From positions 1 through 64,000 of the forward strand of contig CATWID010000001.1 in NCBI GenBank assembly GCA_958350755.1: a DNA stretch of 64,000 bases, given 5' to 3'. The notes beneath the pieces are model-generated. The model was not told the origin of the DNA and searched no databases. It worked only from the letters and a program-made list of their open reading frames with translations. The first letter of the stretch is position 1, and each line of letters opens with the position of its first letter. A program made the position numbers and the translations under genes. Below are positions 50,668 to 59,850 of this stretch, piece by piece. The stretch comes from an uncultured Collinsella sp. (GTDB lineage Bacteria; Actinomycetota; Coriobacteriia; Coriobacteriales; Coriobacteriaceae).

Positions 50668-52332
50668 ATGAAAGAAAAATTCCAATCGTTCGGAAAGGCA
50701 ATGCTCGTTCCGATTACGCTCATTGCCATTTCCGGTCTCTTTTTGGGTATCGGTAGCGTTTTTACGACCGAACTGACCCTTGTGTCCCTTGGCGTTAATT
50801 GGGACTGGTATGCCGCTTCGCCGCTCTTTACGTTCTTCTCGGTATTTAAGGGTCTCGGCGAGGTAATCATTGGAAACCTCGGTGTTTTGTTTGCCGTCGG
50901 CTGCGCCTTCTCCTTGTCTCGCAAAGAGAAGGGCTGGGCTGCCTTTTCTGCCCTTGTCTGCTATCTCACCATGCTCAAGACGGTTGAGATTCTGCTTGGA
51001 GCAGCTGGCTTGGCTGCCGACAATACAACGGTGGAAGCTCTTCAGAAGGTCGGCCTTACGTCCATTCAGGCGAGTGAGCAGTCCGCACTCTACACTACCT
51101 CGCTCGGCTTTTTTGGCTACAGCTCTGGTGTCTTTGGCGGCATTATCGTGGGCTGCCTGGTCGCCTGGATCACCGGCCGTTTTTACAAGACCAAGCTTCC
51201 AACGGCGCTGGCGTTTTTTGCGGGCAGTCGAACGGTTCCCATTGTATCGCTGGTCGCCGGTGGCGTCCTGGGCGGCATCATGTACTTCGTTTGGCCCGTC
51301 ATCGGTGGATGCTTCTCGGGTATTGCGACGTTCGTGAAAGGCTCCGGTCTGGTCGGTACGTTTGTCTATCGCTGGGTGCTCGAGAGCCTTGTGCCGTTTG
51401 GCTTGCATCCGCTGCTCGAGACGCCCATGTATTGGACTGAGCTTGGCGGCTCCATGGTCGTCGACGGAACGCGCGTGGTGGGCAATAGCGCTATTCAGCT
51501 TGCACAGCTCGCTTCTCCCAGTAGCGACAAGCTCTTGGTTAGGGCCTTCATGGCTGGCTATGGCATTAACGATTACGCGTTGTTCCCGGGCATCGCCCTT
51601 GCTATGTGGTCTTGTGCCAAGCCCCAGAACCGCAAGAAGGTTGCTGGTCTTTTAATCCCCACAGTGATTTCGACTGTTTTCTTTGGCGTTACGGAGCCTA
51701 TTCTCTTTACGTTCCTGTTTGCCGCCCCCTGGCTCTACTTTGGCGTTTACGCTCCGCTTTCCGGACTGGGTGAAGTTCTCTCGGAGGCAATGGGCGTTTC
51801 GGTGTACCAGGGAAATATCAAGGACCTGATCCCATTCTTATTCCGCCCCGAGAAGCTTAATCTGCTTCCGTACCTTATTCTGCTCCCCGCCTTTTTCCTG
51901 GTAGCTTTCTTCCTCTTCCGGTTCTTTATTACTAAGTTCGATATCAAGACGCCCGGTCGAGACGATGGTGACGATATTGAGTTGATCAACAGCAGAGCCG
52001 AGTTCGAGGCAAAGGCCGCTGAGGCAAAGGGCGAGTCTGATAGCACTCCCGAGAAGGCAGTCCAGGGCCGTGCGACCAAGGACAGCGCGCTTGCTGTTGG
52101 CATTGTCGAAGCGCTTGGTGGAGCCGACAACATTGATGATCTTGACAACTGCATCTCACGTCTTCGCGTGATTGTCAAGGATGGTTCTAAGGTTGCAGAC
52201 GACGAGGTGTTCACCAAGAATCTTGAAGCTATGGGCGTTATCCGCCTGAGCGACAAGGCAATCCAGGTCATTTACGGTCCTCGTGTCGGCGAAGTCGCTT
52301 CTGAGGTGCACGAAGTTCTCGGTGACGAGTAA
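50668..52332 (+). CDS. PTS alpha-glucoside/maltose-type transporter, EIICB component
   Basis: A 554-aa permease with IIC first and IIB last. Residues 1-425 hold about ten membrane segments with the GVTEPILFTFLFAAPWLY motif near residue 345; after a charged linker residues 470-554 form IIB with the phosphorylated Cys495 in DLDNCISRLRVIVKD. No IIA domain. The Glc-family IICB layout together with a GH4 6-phospho-glucosidase gene points to maltose or another alpha-glucoside. ATG 50668 follows gaggaggg; upstream in-frame codons are rejected. Confidence 0.88.
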   Translation: MKEKFQSFGKAMLVPITLIAISGLFLGIGSVFTTELTLVSLGVNWDWYAASPLFTFFSVFKGLGEVIIGNLGVLFAVGCAFSLSRKEKGWAAFSALVCYLTMLKTVEILLGAAGLAADNTTVEALQKVGLTSIQASEQSALYTTSLGFFGYSSGVFGGIIVGCLVAWITGRFYKTKLPTALAFFAGSRTVPIVSLVAGGVLGGIMYFVWPVIGGCFSGIATFVKGSGLVGTFVYRWVLESLVPFGLHPLLETPMYWTELGGSMVVDGTRVVGNSAIQLAQLASPSSDKLLVRAFMAGYGINDYALFPGIALAMWSCAKPQNRKKVAGLLIPTVISTVFFGVTEPILFTFLFAAPWLYFGVYAPLSGLGEVLSEAMGVSVYQGNIKDLIPFLFRPEKLNLLPYLILLPAFFLVAFFLFRFFITKFDIKTPGRDDGDDIELINSRAEFEAKAAEAKGESDSTPEKAVQGRATKDSALAVGIVEALGGADNIDDLDNCISRLRVIVKDGSKVADDEVFTKNLEAMGVIRLSDKAIQVIYGPRVGEVASEVHEVLGDE

Positions 52333-52369
52333 AACGCGCAAGTGGCTTTCAATTGCATAGCGCAATTCC

Positions 52370-52416
52370 AGGGCTTGGCTTCCTATCGCATGATTTAGGG
52401 AGCCAAGCCTTCTTGT
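52370..52416. terminator. Terminator between convergent PTS and RpiR genes
   Basis: GGCTTGGCTTCCT and AGGGAGCCAAGCC (one mismatch) followed by TTCTTGTTTT. The right arm lies in the 3' end of the reverse-strand RpiR gene, so it can serve both strands. Confidence 0.65.
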
Positions 52417-53147
52417 TTTAGATTGTCAAGGCAGATACTCAATAGTTCTTCGAATGCGAGAATACAACTTCCGGTAAAGCAGTTAGGCTTAACGTTCTTA
52501 AGATCCATTGGGTGATCGTCATGTATCGTAAAGATCGCGTCTGCCGTCTTGGCGAGCTCGCTGTCTTCGTTGCCGGTAAACGCGAGGGTCGTAATGCCCG
52601 CGTCGTGGCATGCCCTTGCGGTTTCCAGGATGGCTTCTGTCTGGCCCGATTTGGATATGAGCATCATGCAGCTGAGCGTATTTCGGTTGGATTCGACAAA
52701 CTGATCGGTTTCTAGGAAGTCCTGTATGACGGCCAAAAAGCCAAGTCCAACGAGCTTGGTCGCCATGTACTGCGCAACGATGCGTGAGAAGCCCTCTCCG
52801 TTTACTCCGATCATTCTGTTGCGATGCAGTGCGGCGATGAATACGTCTACATCTCCGGTGTGGCATACGAAGTGGACGCTACTGTCTTTGAGTGATTGAT
52901 TCATTTCGCGGGAGACATGCTGAAGGTGCTTGAGATCGTACATCATTTCGCGGTAGCCACGGTAGCCGAGCTTTTTCGAAAGCCTGATGACTGTCGTCAT
53001 GCTGGTAAAGCATGCCATGGCGACGGGTTTTATGCCAATATCATCGAGGGTGTCGATATTGTTGAGCAGGTATTCGAGTACGCTTTGCTCGGTTTCGGAT
53101 AGCTTTGCGGCTGAGTAGAGCTTGGAAATCTGCTTTTTATCAACCAT
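52395..53147 (-). CDS. MurR/RpiR-family transcriptional regulator (alpha-glucoside locus)
   Basis: A 250-aa regulator: N-terminal RpiR helix-turn-helix (VAMACFTSMTTVIRLSKKLGYRGYREMMYDLK, residues 40-75) and SIS domain (NRMIGVNGEGFSRIVAQYMATKLVGLG; CMMLISKSGQTEAILETARACHDAGITTLAFTGN) with the SKSGQT phosphosugar loop. The start at 53147 follows gaaggga. It lies between the PTS gene and the GH4 gene and is divergent from the latter, so it probably controls both. Confidence 0.85.
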   Translation of the reverse strand: MVDKKQISKLYSAAKLSETEQSVLEYLLNNIDTLDDIGIKPVAMACFTSMTTVIRLSKKLGYRGYREMMYDLKHLQHVSREMNQSLKDSSVHFVCHTGDVDVFIAALHRNRMIGVNGEGFSRIVAQYMATKLVGLGFLAVIQDFLETDQFVESNRNTLSCMMLISKSGQTEAILETARACHDAGITTLAFTGNEDSELAKTADAIFTIHDDHPMDLKNVKPNCFTGSCILAFEELLSICLDNLKQEGLAP

Positions 53148-53322
53148 CGGTGCTCCCTTCCCGCCGGACGTGTGTGGCCGCTTCCGTTGCGTAAATAATA
53201 ACTCCTTGGGGAATTCCTTTCCCGCCTTGCAGCCGGGGCGGGAAGCGGCCCTCCATGCTGGATACAATATCCATACACAGGCGAACCATGCAATATTGAA
53301 TGTGCTAATTGGGGGTTTCGAT

Positions 53323-54696
53323 ATGAAACTTACGGTCATAGGCGGCGGTGGCGTCCGCTCCATGTTTTTGGCAAAGAGCATAGCCCAGCAGGCGTCATCG
53401 CTTGGAATCGATGAACTTGTGTTTATGGACAATGATCCCGAGAAGCTGCGTATCTACGGTGGCCTTGCCGCCCATGTCTCGGGCATGCTTTGCCCCACGC
53501 TTAATTTTTCATTGACGGGCGATGCAGTCGAGGCCGTTAAGGACGCCGATTACGTGATCACGACGATTCGCGTCGGTGGGGACCATATGCGCGTTCGCGA
53601 TGAGCGCATTGCTCTCTCACATGGGGTTCTTGGCCAAGAGACGACTGGCGCAGCCGGCGTGTCTTTTGCCATGCGCTCCGTCCCTGCGCTTGCTTCGTAT
53701 TGCGAGTTAATCAAGAAGTACGCAAAGCCGGGCGTCAAGGTGTTTAACTTTACTAATCCCGCTGGCGTCGTATCTCAGGCCTTACGCGATATGGGCTACG
53801 ATTTTACTTATGGCATTTGCGATGCCCCCTCGGGCATGTTGCATCAGTTTGCCGAGTATAAAGGCGTTGATCCCGCATCGGTTCAGGGCGAGTGCTATGG
53901 ACTCAACCACCTCTCGTTCTTCCGCAATGTGACGGTTGACGGCGAGGACATCATGCCCGACTTGATCCACGACGACGGGGCATATGCTCATACGGATCTT
54001 AGGTTCTTCGAGAAGGATCTCGTTCTAAATCGCGGATGCGTGCCAAATGAGTACCTATACTATTTCTACTATCGCGAGCGCGCCGTTGCCAACGTTCTCT
54101 CTTCGCCCCAGACGCGCGGCGAACTAATCGAAGAAATTAATCGAGAAATGACGAGCGAGCTTGCATCTATCGATATTGAGAACGACTTCGAAAAGGGCCT
54201 CGCGTGCTTTGAGAAGTGGTACGGAATGCGCGAAAACAACTACATGGCGGCCGAGACAGGTATTCACCGCGACAAGCCGTGGACGTTTGACGTGTACGGC
54301 AAAGATGCTGGCGGATACGCAGGTGTTGCGCTCCGTTTCATGGATATTGCTCGCTCTGGCAAGACGCAGCAGATGATCCTGTGCACCCCCAACAATGGCG
54401 CCATCCCCGGCCTTCTCGATACAGATGTCATCGAGTCAACGTGCGATATCTCCACCGATGGCTGTGTACCGCATCGCGTCGAAGCCGATTCTGTGCCCGC
54501 GGGAAACCTCGAATTGATTCGTCGCGTCAAGTACTACGAGCGCACCGTGGCGCGTGGCATCGTTAACCGATCGAAGCGCGACATTGTCGAGAGCCTCGCG
54601 ATGCACCCGCTCGTTAATTCGTACTCCTTGGCGAAAGACATCGCCGCGCAGTACTTTGAGCTTAACCGCGACTACATCGACGGCTGGACAGACTAG
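53323..54696 (+). CDS. GH4 6-phospho-alpha-glucosidase
   Basis: An NAD- and Mn-dependent glycosidase of family GH4 that cleaves phosphorylated maltose-like sugars in the cytoplasm. The 457-aa protein has the Rossmann start LTVIGGGGVRSMFL, FTNPAGVVSQAL near residue 145, and the metal ligands Cys166 in GICDAPSG and His196 in GLNHLSFF. In this family CDxP marks 6-phospho-alpha-glucosidases while CNxP marks the beta enzymes, which supports the alpha assignment. The start follows gggggtttc. It completes a PTS-RpiR-GH4 locus resembling Bacillus glvARC. Confidence 0.82.
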   Translation: MKLTVIGGGGVRSMFLAKSIAQQASSLGIDELVFMDNDPEKLRIYGGLAAHVSGMLCPTLNFSLTGDAVEAVKDADYVITTIRVGGDHMRVRDERIALSHGVLGQETTGAAGVSFAMRSVPALASYCELIKKYAKPGVKVFNFTNPAGVVSQALRDMGYDFTYGICDAPSGMLHQFAEYKGVDPASVQGECYGLNHLSFFRNVTVDGEDIMPDLIHDDGAYAHTDLRFFEKDLVLNRGCVPNEYLYYFYYRERAVANVLSSPQTRGELIEEINREMTSELASIDIENDFEKGLACFEKWYGMRENNYMAAETGIHRDKPWTFDVYGKDAGGYAGVALRFMDIARSGKTQQMILCTPNNGAIPGLLDTDVIESTCDISTDGCVPHRVEADSVPAGNLELIRRVKYYERTVARGIVNRSKRDIVESLAMHPLVNSYSLAKDIAAQYFELNRDYIDGWTD

Positions 54697-54786
54697 TCTG
54701 GACGTTAAAACTGGAAATCATGGATGGGCGGACCGGCGTTTATATTGGCGCTCGTTCGCCCTGCCTAGTAAGAAAACGGGTATAGA

Positions 54787-55614
54787 GTGAACTTGCGAGA
54801 GAACTTCAATGTCTTTCTGGAATCGGGCGATCGGGCGAAGGGATGCCGGAGTGGCTGCACGATGGCGTTATATATCCCCTTGTTTGTTATGAGCGCGCTT
54901 CAAATTGGTGTATCAAACGTTGCAACTGAGCTCGCCTATATCAATCCGTCCATTACGCTTATTTGCACTGTGGTCGCGGCCTTTTTAAACCTGCTTCTAT
55001 CGAATGTGGCTTTTTCATTATTTGCCGTCGACCGGTCCAAAGAGACGGTGCAACCTGCTCGAACCCCTCCGGTTTATCTCTTGGCCTCGACGGTTCCCCT
55101 CCAGATTTCTGGGGCGCTGCTAATTTATTTGGTTCACTTGATTTTATCGGCAATTGTAGTCTTTGCCTCGCTTGCGAGCAGCCAGCTCGGGGTGTTGTGC
55201 TCGCTTGTGGTGGCAGTAATCGTGACGCTTCTTTCCGCGTCGTTCGTATTCGTGTTAATTGAAGATGCGGACGTGGAGCAGAGGGGACTACGAGGCATTC
55301 GGTTTGCACCACGCTACATCATGCGTTCGGTCACGGTGCTTCGTTCCTCCTGCAGGGAAATCGCGCGTCCCGCAACGCTGCTGGTGGCATGGAACCTGGT
55401 TGCAAGTTGCGCTATCCAGGTTCTTGTTGGATGGGTAGTTTCGAGTGCGGCGCTGCCGTCGGCACTTTCAGTGACGGCGCTTGTACATGAGGGACTTTAT
55501 TATGGGGCGTTTGCTTATATGCTGCTTTTGCTAGTTCATTGTGCGGTTGCGAGTTGGCTCGAAATTGACGTGCTCATGGGGGTGTCCTTGTGCGTATCCG
55601 AGCAGGCGCGATAG
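54787..55614 (+). CDS. Integral membrane protein of unknown function
   Basis: A 275-aa protein not recognised. It has about six hydrophobic segments (around residues 25-45, 55-78, 95-120, 125-150, 195-220, 235-260), a mildly basic central cytosolic loop (EDADVEQRGLRGIRFAPRYIMRSV), and a GTG start without a strong RBS. Codon use is more mixed than in housekeeping neighbours. It lies 90 nt after the GH4 gene on the same strand, so it may be part of that locus. Confidence 0.6.
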   Translation: MNLRENFNVFLESGDRAKGCRSGCTMALYIPLFVMSALQIGVSNVATELAYINPSITLICTVVAAFLNLLLSNVAFSLFAVDRSKETVQPARTPPVYLLASTVPLQISGALLIYLVHLILSAIVVFASLASSQLGVLCSLVVAVIVTLLSASFVFVLIEDADVEQRGLRGIRFAPRYIMRSVTVLRSSCREIARPATLLVAWNLVASCAIQVLVGWVVSSAALPSALSVTALVHEGLYYGAFAYMLLLLVHCAVASWLEIDVLMGVSLCVSEQAR

Positions 55615-55789
55615 CCCGAAGATGAAGCCGCGTTTTCGACATTGAGTTTCTGCGTACCTTGCTTTCTAAGCAGAATTGGCGCGCCATCTGTTAACGATCG
55701 TTTTCCAAGAATTCTTTTGTTGCTCATTTTATAGACTTCTCATTGCTATAATCGCCCACCGCTCTAGATGATCGGAGAGGTTTTCCTAT

Positions 55790-56986
55790 ATGGCTCAAAC
55801 AAAGCAAGGTGGTATCGCACTCAGTCAGTGGCTCCCGCTTATCGGGCTCGCCTGCTGCGCGTTCGTGTTCAACACGTCGGAGTTTATGCCCATCGGCCTT
55901 CTGACTGATATCGCCGCATCGTTCTCGCTCACCGAGGCCCAGGCAGGCATCATGATCTCGGTCTATGCTTGGGGCGTCATGCTGCTGTCGCTGCCACTCA
56001 TGGTGTTTGCCTCGCGCTTTGAGTTCAAGTGGATGCTGCTCGGCGTGCTCGCCGTGTTTTCTCTGGGTCAGTTCCTGTCCGCTGTGGCACCGACATATTC
56101 CATCCTGGTCTGTGCGCGCCTGGTGGTCGCTTGCGCACATGCCGTGTTCTGGTCGGTCGCCTCGATTATGGCCTCGCGCCTAGTTGACGCCCGCCACGGG
56201 GCGCTCGCCATCAGCATGATCGCCACGGGCTCGTCTATCGCGCAGATTTTCGGCCTGCCCCTCGGTCGTGCCATCGGCCTGGCCGTGGGCTGGCGCATGA
56301 CGTTTGCCGTGGTCGGGGTCTTCTCTGCCGCCGCGGTGGTGTACCAGGCAGCGGTGTTCCCGGCCATGCCGGCGGGTGAGCGCTTTACCGTTAAGCAGCT
56401 GCCCGAGCTGCTCAAGAACCCGTTCCTGATCGCGCTCTACGCGGTCACGGTCTTTATGGCGACCGGCTATTACGCAAGCTACAGCTATATCGAGCCCTTC
56501 CTGGCGCAGGTCGCGCACGTCGATGCGGGTGCCATCACCATGACGCTGACGGCGTTTGGCTTCTCCGGTCTGGTGGGCAGCTGGCTGTTTGGTCGCCTGT
56601 TCGACGGGCACCGCTTCCCGTTCTTGGCTATCACGCTCTCCGGCGTGCCGGTGGCTCTGCTGCTTATGGCCCCCGCAGCCTCGGCGCTCGTGTTGGTGCT
56701 TGCCGTCTGCGCATTATGGGGTTGCTGCGCCACGGCCTTTAACGTGGCGTTCCAGGCCGAGCTCATCAAGTACACGCCGGCAGACTCGTCGGCCGTCGCC
56801 ATGTCGATCTTCTCGGGCCTGTTTAACCTCGGTATCGGCACGGGCACCGCAATCGGCGGCGCCGTGGTTTCGGGTCCCGGTATCGCTTGGATTGGCTTTG
56901 CGGGCGGGGCGATTACCGTCGTGGGCGTCATCCTCGCCATTACGGTGCTGTTCCCGGCCATACGCCGCGCAAAGCCCGTCGCCTAA
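55790..56986 (+). CDS. MFS transporter, SotB-like sugar/drug efflux
   Basis: A 398-aa major facilitator with 12 predicted membrane helices. FVFNTSEFMPIGLLTDIAASFSLTEAQAG at the start of helix 1 is characteristic of the SotB/YdeA-AraJ group of sugar and drug exporters; FGLPLGRAIGLAVGWRMTF (helix 5 region) also fits. The substrate is unknown. An extended -10 (TTGCTATAAT, 55743-55752) lies about 40 nt upstream. A long inverted repeat follows its stop. Confidence 0.82.
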   Translation: MAQTKQGGIALSQWLPLIGLACCAFVFNTSEFMPIGLLTDIAASFSLTEAQAGIMISVYAWGVMLLSLPLMVFASRFEFKWMLLGVLAVFSLGQFLSAVAPTYSILVCARLVVACAHAVFWSVASIMASRLVDARHGALAISMIATGSSIAQIFGLPLGRAIGLAVGWRMTFAVVGVFSAAAVVYQAAVFPAMPAGERFTVKQLPELLKNPFLIALYAVTVFMATGYYASYSYIEPFLAQVAHVDAGAITMTLTAFGFSGLVGSWLFGRLFDGHRFPFLAITLSGVPVALLLMAPAASALVLVLAVCALWGCCATAFNVAFQAELIKYTPADSSAVAMSIFSGLFNLGIGTGTAIGGAVVSGPGIAWIGFAGGAITVVGVILAITVLFPAIRRAKPVA

Positions 56987-57001
56987 TCACGTTCCCTCAT
57001 C

Positions 57002-57068
57002 AGTTGCGGTGGAATAGAGACTGTTTGCCCGGTTTATTGGTCTCAACAGTCCCTATTTCACCGCAACT
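57002..57068. repeat. Long inverted repeat after the MFS gene
   Basis: 24-nt arms (57002-57025, 57045-57068) match at 22 positions around a 19-nt loop. The right arm holds GTCCCTATTT, resembling the GGGACA loop of the other hairpin family in reverse orientation. Confidence 0.75.
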
Positions 57069-57140
57069 TATTTTGGGGGAGGGGATGCGCGGCGGGCATA
57101 CAATGGATGGCGTTGCGTGAAAGATTGCCGGGAGGTTGCT

Positions 57141-58517
57141 ATGTGGGCATACGAGACGACGTTCTACCAGATCTATCCGCTGGGCTTTTGTGGAGCTCCG
57201 CGCGAAAACGCCGCGCCCGTTGCCGAGGATGAGCTCGCCCAGGCTGCCAACGCTGCGCCCAACCCCGATGCGCCCATCATGAAGATCGCCCAATGGGCCG
57301 GCTACCTGCAGGAACTCGGCATCGGTGCTGTGCTCATTAACCCGCCACTCGAATCCGACAGTCACGGTTACGACACGCGCAGCCTGCGCCATATCGACCG
57401 TCGCCTGGGTGGGGATGCCGACTTTGCCGCCGTGTGCGAGACACTGCATGCCCATGGCATCCGTGTGGTGCTTGATGCCGTCTTCAACCATGTCGGTCGC
57501 GGTTTTTGGGCCTTCCGCGATGTTCAGGAGCGCAAGTGGGACTCGCCCTACAAGGACTGGTTCCGCATTAGCTTTGACGGCGACTCCTGCTATGGCGACG
57601 GCTTTTGGTACGAGGGCTGGGAAGGTCATTTTGAGCTTGTGAAGCTCAACTTGCAAAACCCCGCCGTGGTCGATTACCTGCTTGAGTCCGTGCGTCGCTG
57701 GGCCGAGGGCTTTGGCATCGACGGCCTGCGCTTGGACGTCGCCTATATGCTCGATCGCGATTTTATGCGCCGCCTGCATACTTTTACCCGTGAGCTCAAG
57801 CCCGACTTTGTGCTGATTGGTGAGACGCTCCACGGCGACTACAACCAGATCGTCAATGACGAGATGCTTGACTCCTGCACCAACTACGAGTGCTACAAGG
57901 GCCTGTACTCCAGCTTTAACTCGGTCAACATGTTCGAGATCGCCCACTCGCTGCATCGCCAGTTTGGCGGTGACCCGTGGTGCATTTATCGCGGCAAGCA
58001 TCTGCTGTCGTTTGTCGACAACCACGATGTGCCGCGCCTGGCGAGCATCCTTACCGACAAGTCCTGTCTGCGCCCCGCTTATGGCATGCTCTTTGGCATG
58101 CCGGGCATTCCGTGCGTCTACTATGGCAGCGAGTGGGGGATTCCTGGCGAAAAGGGCGGCCCCGATGGTGACTGGGCGCTGCGACCTGCGCTCGATGAGC
58201 CTGCGCCCAACGAGCTGACGGCCTTCATCAAGCAGCTCGCGCACCTGCGCTCGGCAGACGACGCGGCGGCCCGTGCCCTCAACTATGGTGCCTATCGCAA
58301 CGTGGTGATCCAGAACAAGCAGCTACTGTTCGAGCGCGCCTGCGACGACGCGACGGTGCTCGTGGCGGTCAATGCCGTGAACGAGCCCTATACCTTTGGA
58401 GCCGGCGAGCTCAACGGCTCCTTTGCCGACCTACTTGCCGACGGCGCGCCCACAGTCGAGCTAACGGGTGCCCTTGAGCTTGCACCCTACGAGGTGCGCT
58501 ATCTGTTGAGGGCCTAG
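57141..58517 (+). CDS. GH13 alpha-amylase-family glycosidase
   Basis: A 458-aa cytoplasmic (no signal peptide) GH13 enzyme. It opens with YQIYPLGFCGAP, has GIRVVLDAVFNHVG near residue 110, the nucleophile Asp in IDGLRLDVAYML near residue 198, the acid/base Glu in LIGETLHG near residue 228, and FVDNHDVPR near residue 295. It lacks large extra domains; a cyclomaltodextrinase or oligosaccharide hydrolase role with maltose-type sugars is possible. The start follows cgggaggt. The DNA glycosylase gene begins 3 nt later. Confidence 0.85.
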   Translation: MWAYETTFYQIYPLGFCGAPRENAAPVAEDELAQAANAAPNPDAPIMKIAQWAGYLQELGIGAVLINPPLESDSHGYDTRSLRHIDRRLGGDADFAAVCETLHAHGIRVVLDAVFNHVGRGFWAFRDVQERKWDSPYKDWFRISFDGDSCYGDGFWYEGWEGHFELVKLNLQNPAVVDYLLESVRRWAEGFGIDGLRLDVAYMLDRDFMRRLHTFTRELKPDFVLIGETLHGDYNQIVNDEMLDSCTNYECYKGLYSSFNSVNMFEIAHSLHRQFGGDPWCIYRGKHLLSFVDNHDVPRLASILTDKSCLRPAYGMLFGMPGIPCVYYGSEWGIPGEKGGPDGDWALRPALDEPAPNELTAFIKQLAHLRSADDAAARALNYGAYRNVVIQNKQLLFERACDDATVLVAVNAVNEPYTFGAGELNGSFADLLADGAPTVELTGALELAPYEVRYLLRA

Positions 58518-58520
58518 GCC

Positions 58521-59084
58521 ATGGCTGCGTCCGATGAGGGCTATCAACATATTGAGCATGGGTTTGAGCCCGTGTTCGACCAGCACTCGCGCGTTTTGGT
58601 GCTCGGATCGTTTCCCTCGGTGCTTTCGCGCGCCAACGCCTTTTATTACGGCAACCCTCAGAATCGCTTTTGGCGTGTGATGGCCGCGTGCCTCGGTGTG
58701 CCCGTGCCGCCCAACGAGGGAGACTCTTTGGCGAGCGGCGAGCCCGCGACGCTCGACGCCTCGGTTGCTGCCAAGCGGGCTATGCTGCTCAACGGCGGCG
58801 TGGCCCTGTGGGACGTGATCGAGAGCTGTGACATCAAGGGCTCAAGCGACGCGAGCATCAAAAACGTCGTTCCGGCGCATGTCGAGCGCATTACCGATGT
58901 CACGCCGATTGAGGTCGTTATCTGCAACGGCGGCGCGGCCGGGCGGCTCTACAAACGCTATCTACAAGAGCGGACGGGGCTACCCGCCATCGTGCTGCCG
59001 TCGACGAGTCCTGCCAACGCGGCGTGGCGTTTGGAGCGGCTTGTCGAGCGTTGGAGTGAAGCCGTTGACTGGGCTGTTATTTAA
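58521..59084 (+). CDS. Hypoxanthine/uracil-DNA glycosylase, UDG family 6-like
   Basis: A 187-aa DNA repair protein of the uracil-DNA glycosylase superfamily. LVLGSFPSVLSRANAFYYGNPQNRFWRVMAA (residues 30-60) is the motif of hypoxanthine-DNA glycosylases (family 6), and LPSTSPANAAW near residue 155 is the second active-site loop. Such enzymes remove deaminated adenine. It is coupled to the upstream amylase gene by a 3-nt gap, without an obvious functional link. Confidence 0.82.
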   Translation: MAASDEGYQHIEHGFEPVFDQHSRVLVLGSFPSVLSRANAFYYGNPQNRFWRVMAACLGVPVPPNEGDSLASGEPATLDASVAAKRAMLLNGGVALWDVIESCDIKGSSDASIKNVVPAHVERITDVTPIEVVICNGGAAGRLYKRYLQERTGLPAIVLPSTSPANAAWRLERLVERWSEAVDWAVI

Positions 59085-59085
59085 T

Positions 59086-59757
59086 TTAGATTTTTGTTTG
59101 AGCGTGGGCGCCCAGACGTTTCAGAACGCCTCGCCAGATCGGCGCGGGCACGGCTGGCTCGGTGCAAATCATGCCGTCGGCGTCGACGTCCTCGGCATTA
59201 CCACCACCAAGTCGCTGCGCATGCTCAACCGAACAGCCCATACGAACGGCGCCTACGAGCTTGTCCATCGCTTCCGAAAACGGTCGCCGCAAGAGTCCCA
59301 TGCGCGGTGAGTGACGAAGCGCCGCGAAGCCGCTGCCGGTACAGACGACAACGCCGCCGCACCATGACAGCCCACGAAGGTCGCACGTCGCTCGCAGACG
59401 CACGACGAGCCCGTGTGCTCGCTCGAGGCCGCCGACGTCGGCCTGGACAACAACATAGGCACGCGTCCCTGCGCCGCCAAAGCGGTCGAGCATCTGCTTA
59501 ATGGGCGCCATCGCTTCATCATTGGGTGCATCTTCAATGGCGAACACAATGCCATCGGCGGCACCGGCAACGCTGCCGGAATCATCCGCCTCCAAAACGA
59601 CCGGGTGGGGGAGCACAGTGCCGGAAAGCTGTGCATAGGCGGCGATGGCATCCTGCAGGTCCCAGAGCAAAAACTCAAGATCGGCGCTCTCGGAAATACT
59701 GACAAACGCGATGTTATGCAGTGTTTTTGGTACATCGCCGCGTGCGGTCGTCTCCAT
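59086..59757 (-). CDS. Protein of unknown function, possibly flavodoxin-like
   Basis: A 223-aa protein not firmly recognised. Alternating beta and alpha stretches (GIVFAIEDAPNDEAMAPIKQMLDRF, AYVVVQADVGGLERAHGLVVRLRATC, GGVVVCTGSGFAALRHSPRMGLLRRPFSEAMDKL) resemble the C-terminal half of NAD(P)H-dependent FMN reductase-like proteins, but no flavin-binding motif is clear. Convergent with the glycosylase gene (1-nt gap) and divergent from the aminotransferase gene; a GGAGG-type RBS precedes its start. Confidence 0.6.
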   Translation of the reverse strand: METTARGDVPKTLHNIAFVSISESADLEFLLWDLQDAIAAYAQLSGTVLPHPVVLEADDSGSVAGAADGIVFAIEDAPNDEAMAPIKQMLDRFGGAGTRAYVVVQADVGGLERAHGLVVRLRATCDLRGLSWCGGVVVCTGSGFAALRHSPRMGLLRRPFSEAMDKLVGAVRMGCSVEHAQRLGGGNAEDVDADGMICTEPAVPAPIWRGVLKRLGAHAQTKI

Positions 59758-59850
59758 GCCGCCTCCTTTCCGGTCGGTTTCCGTTTAGGTTACACCGTAT
59801 GACGGCGCTCCGCCGCGCTATCCTAGTGCAACCCTCACGAAAGGAATGCC

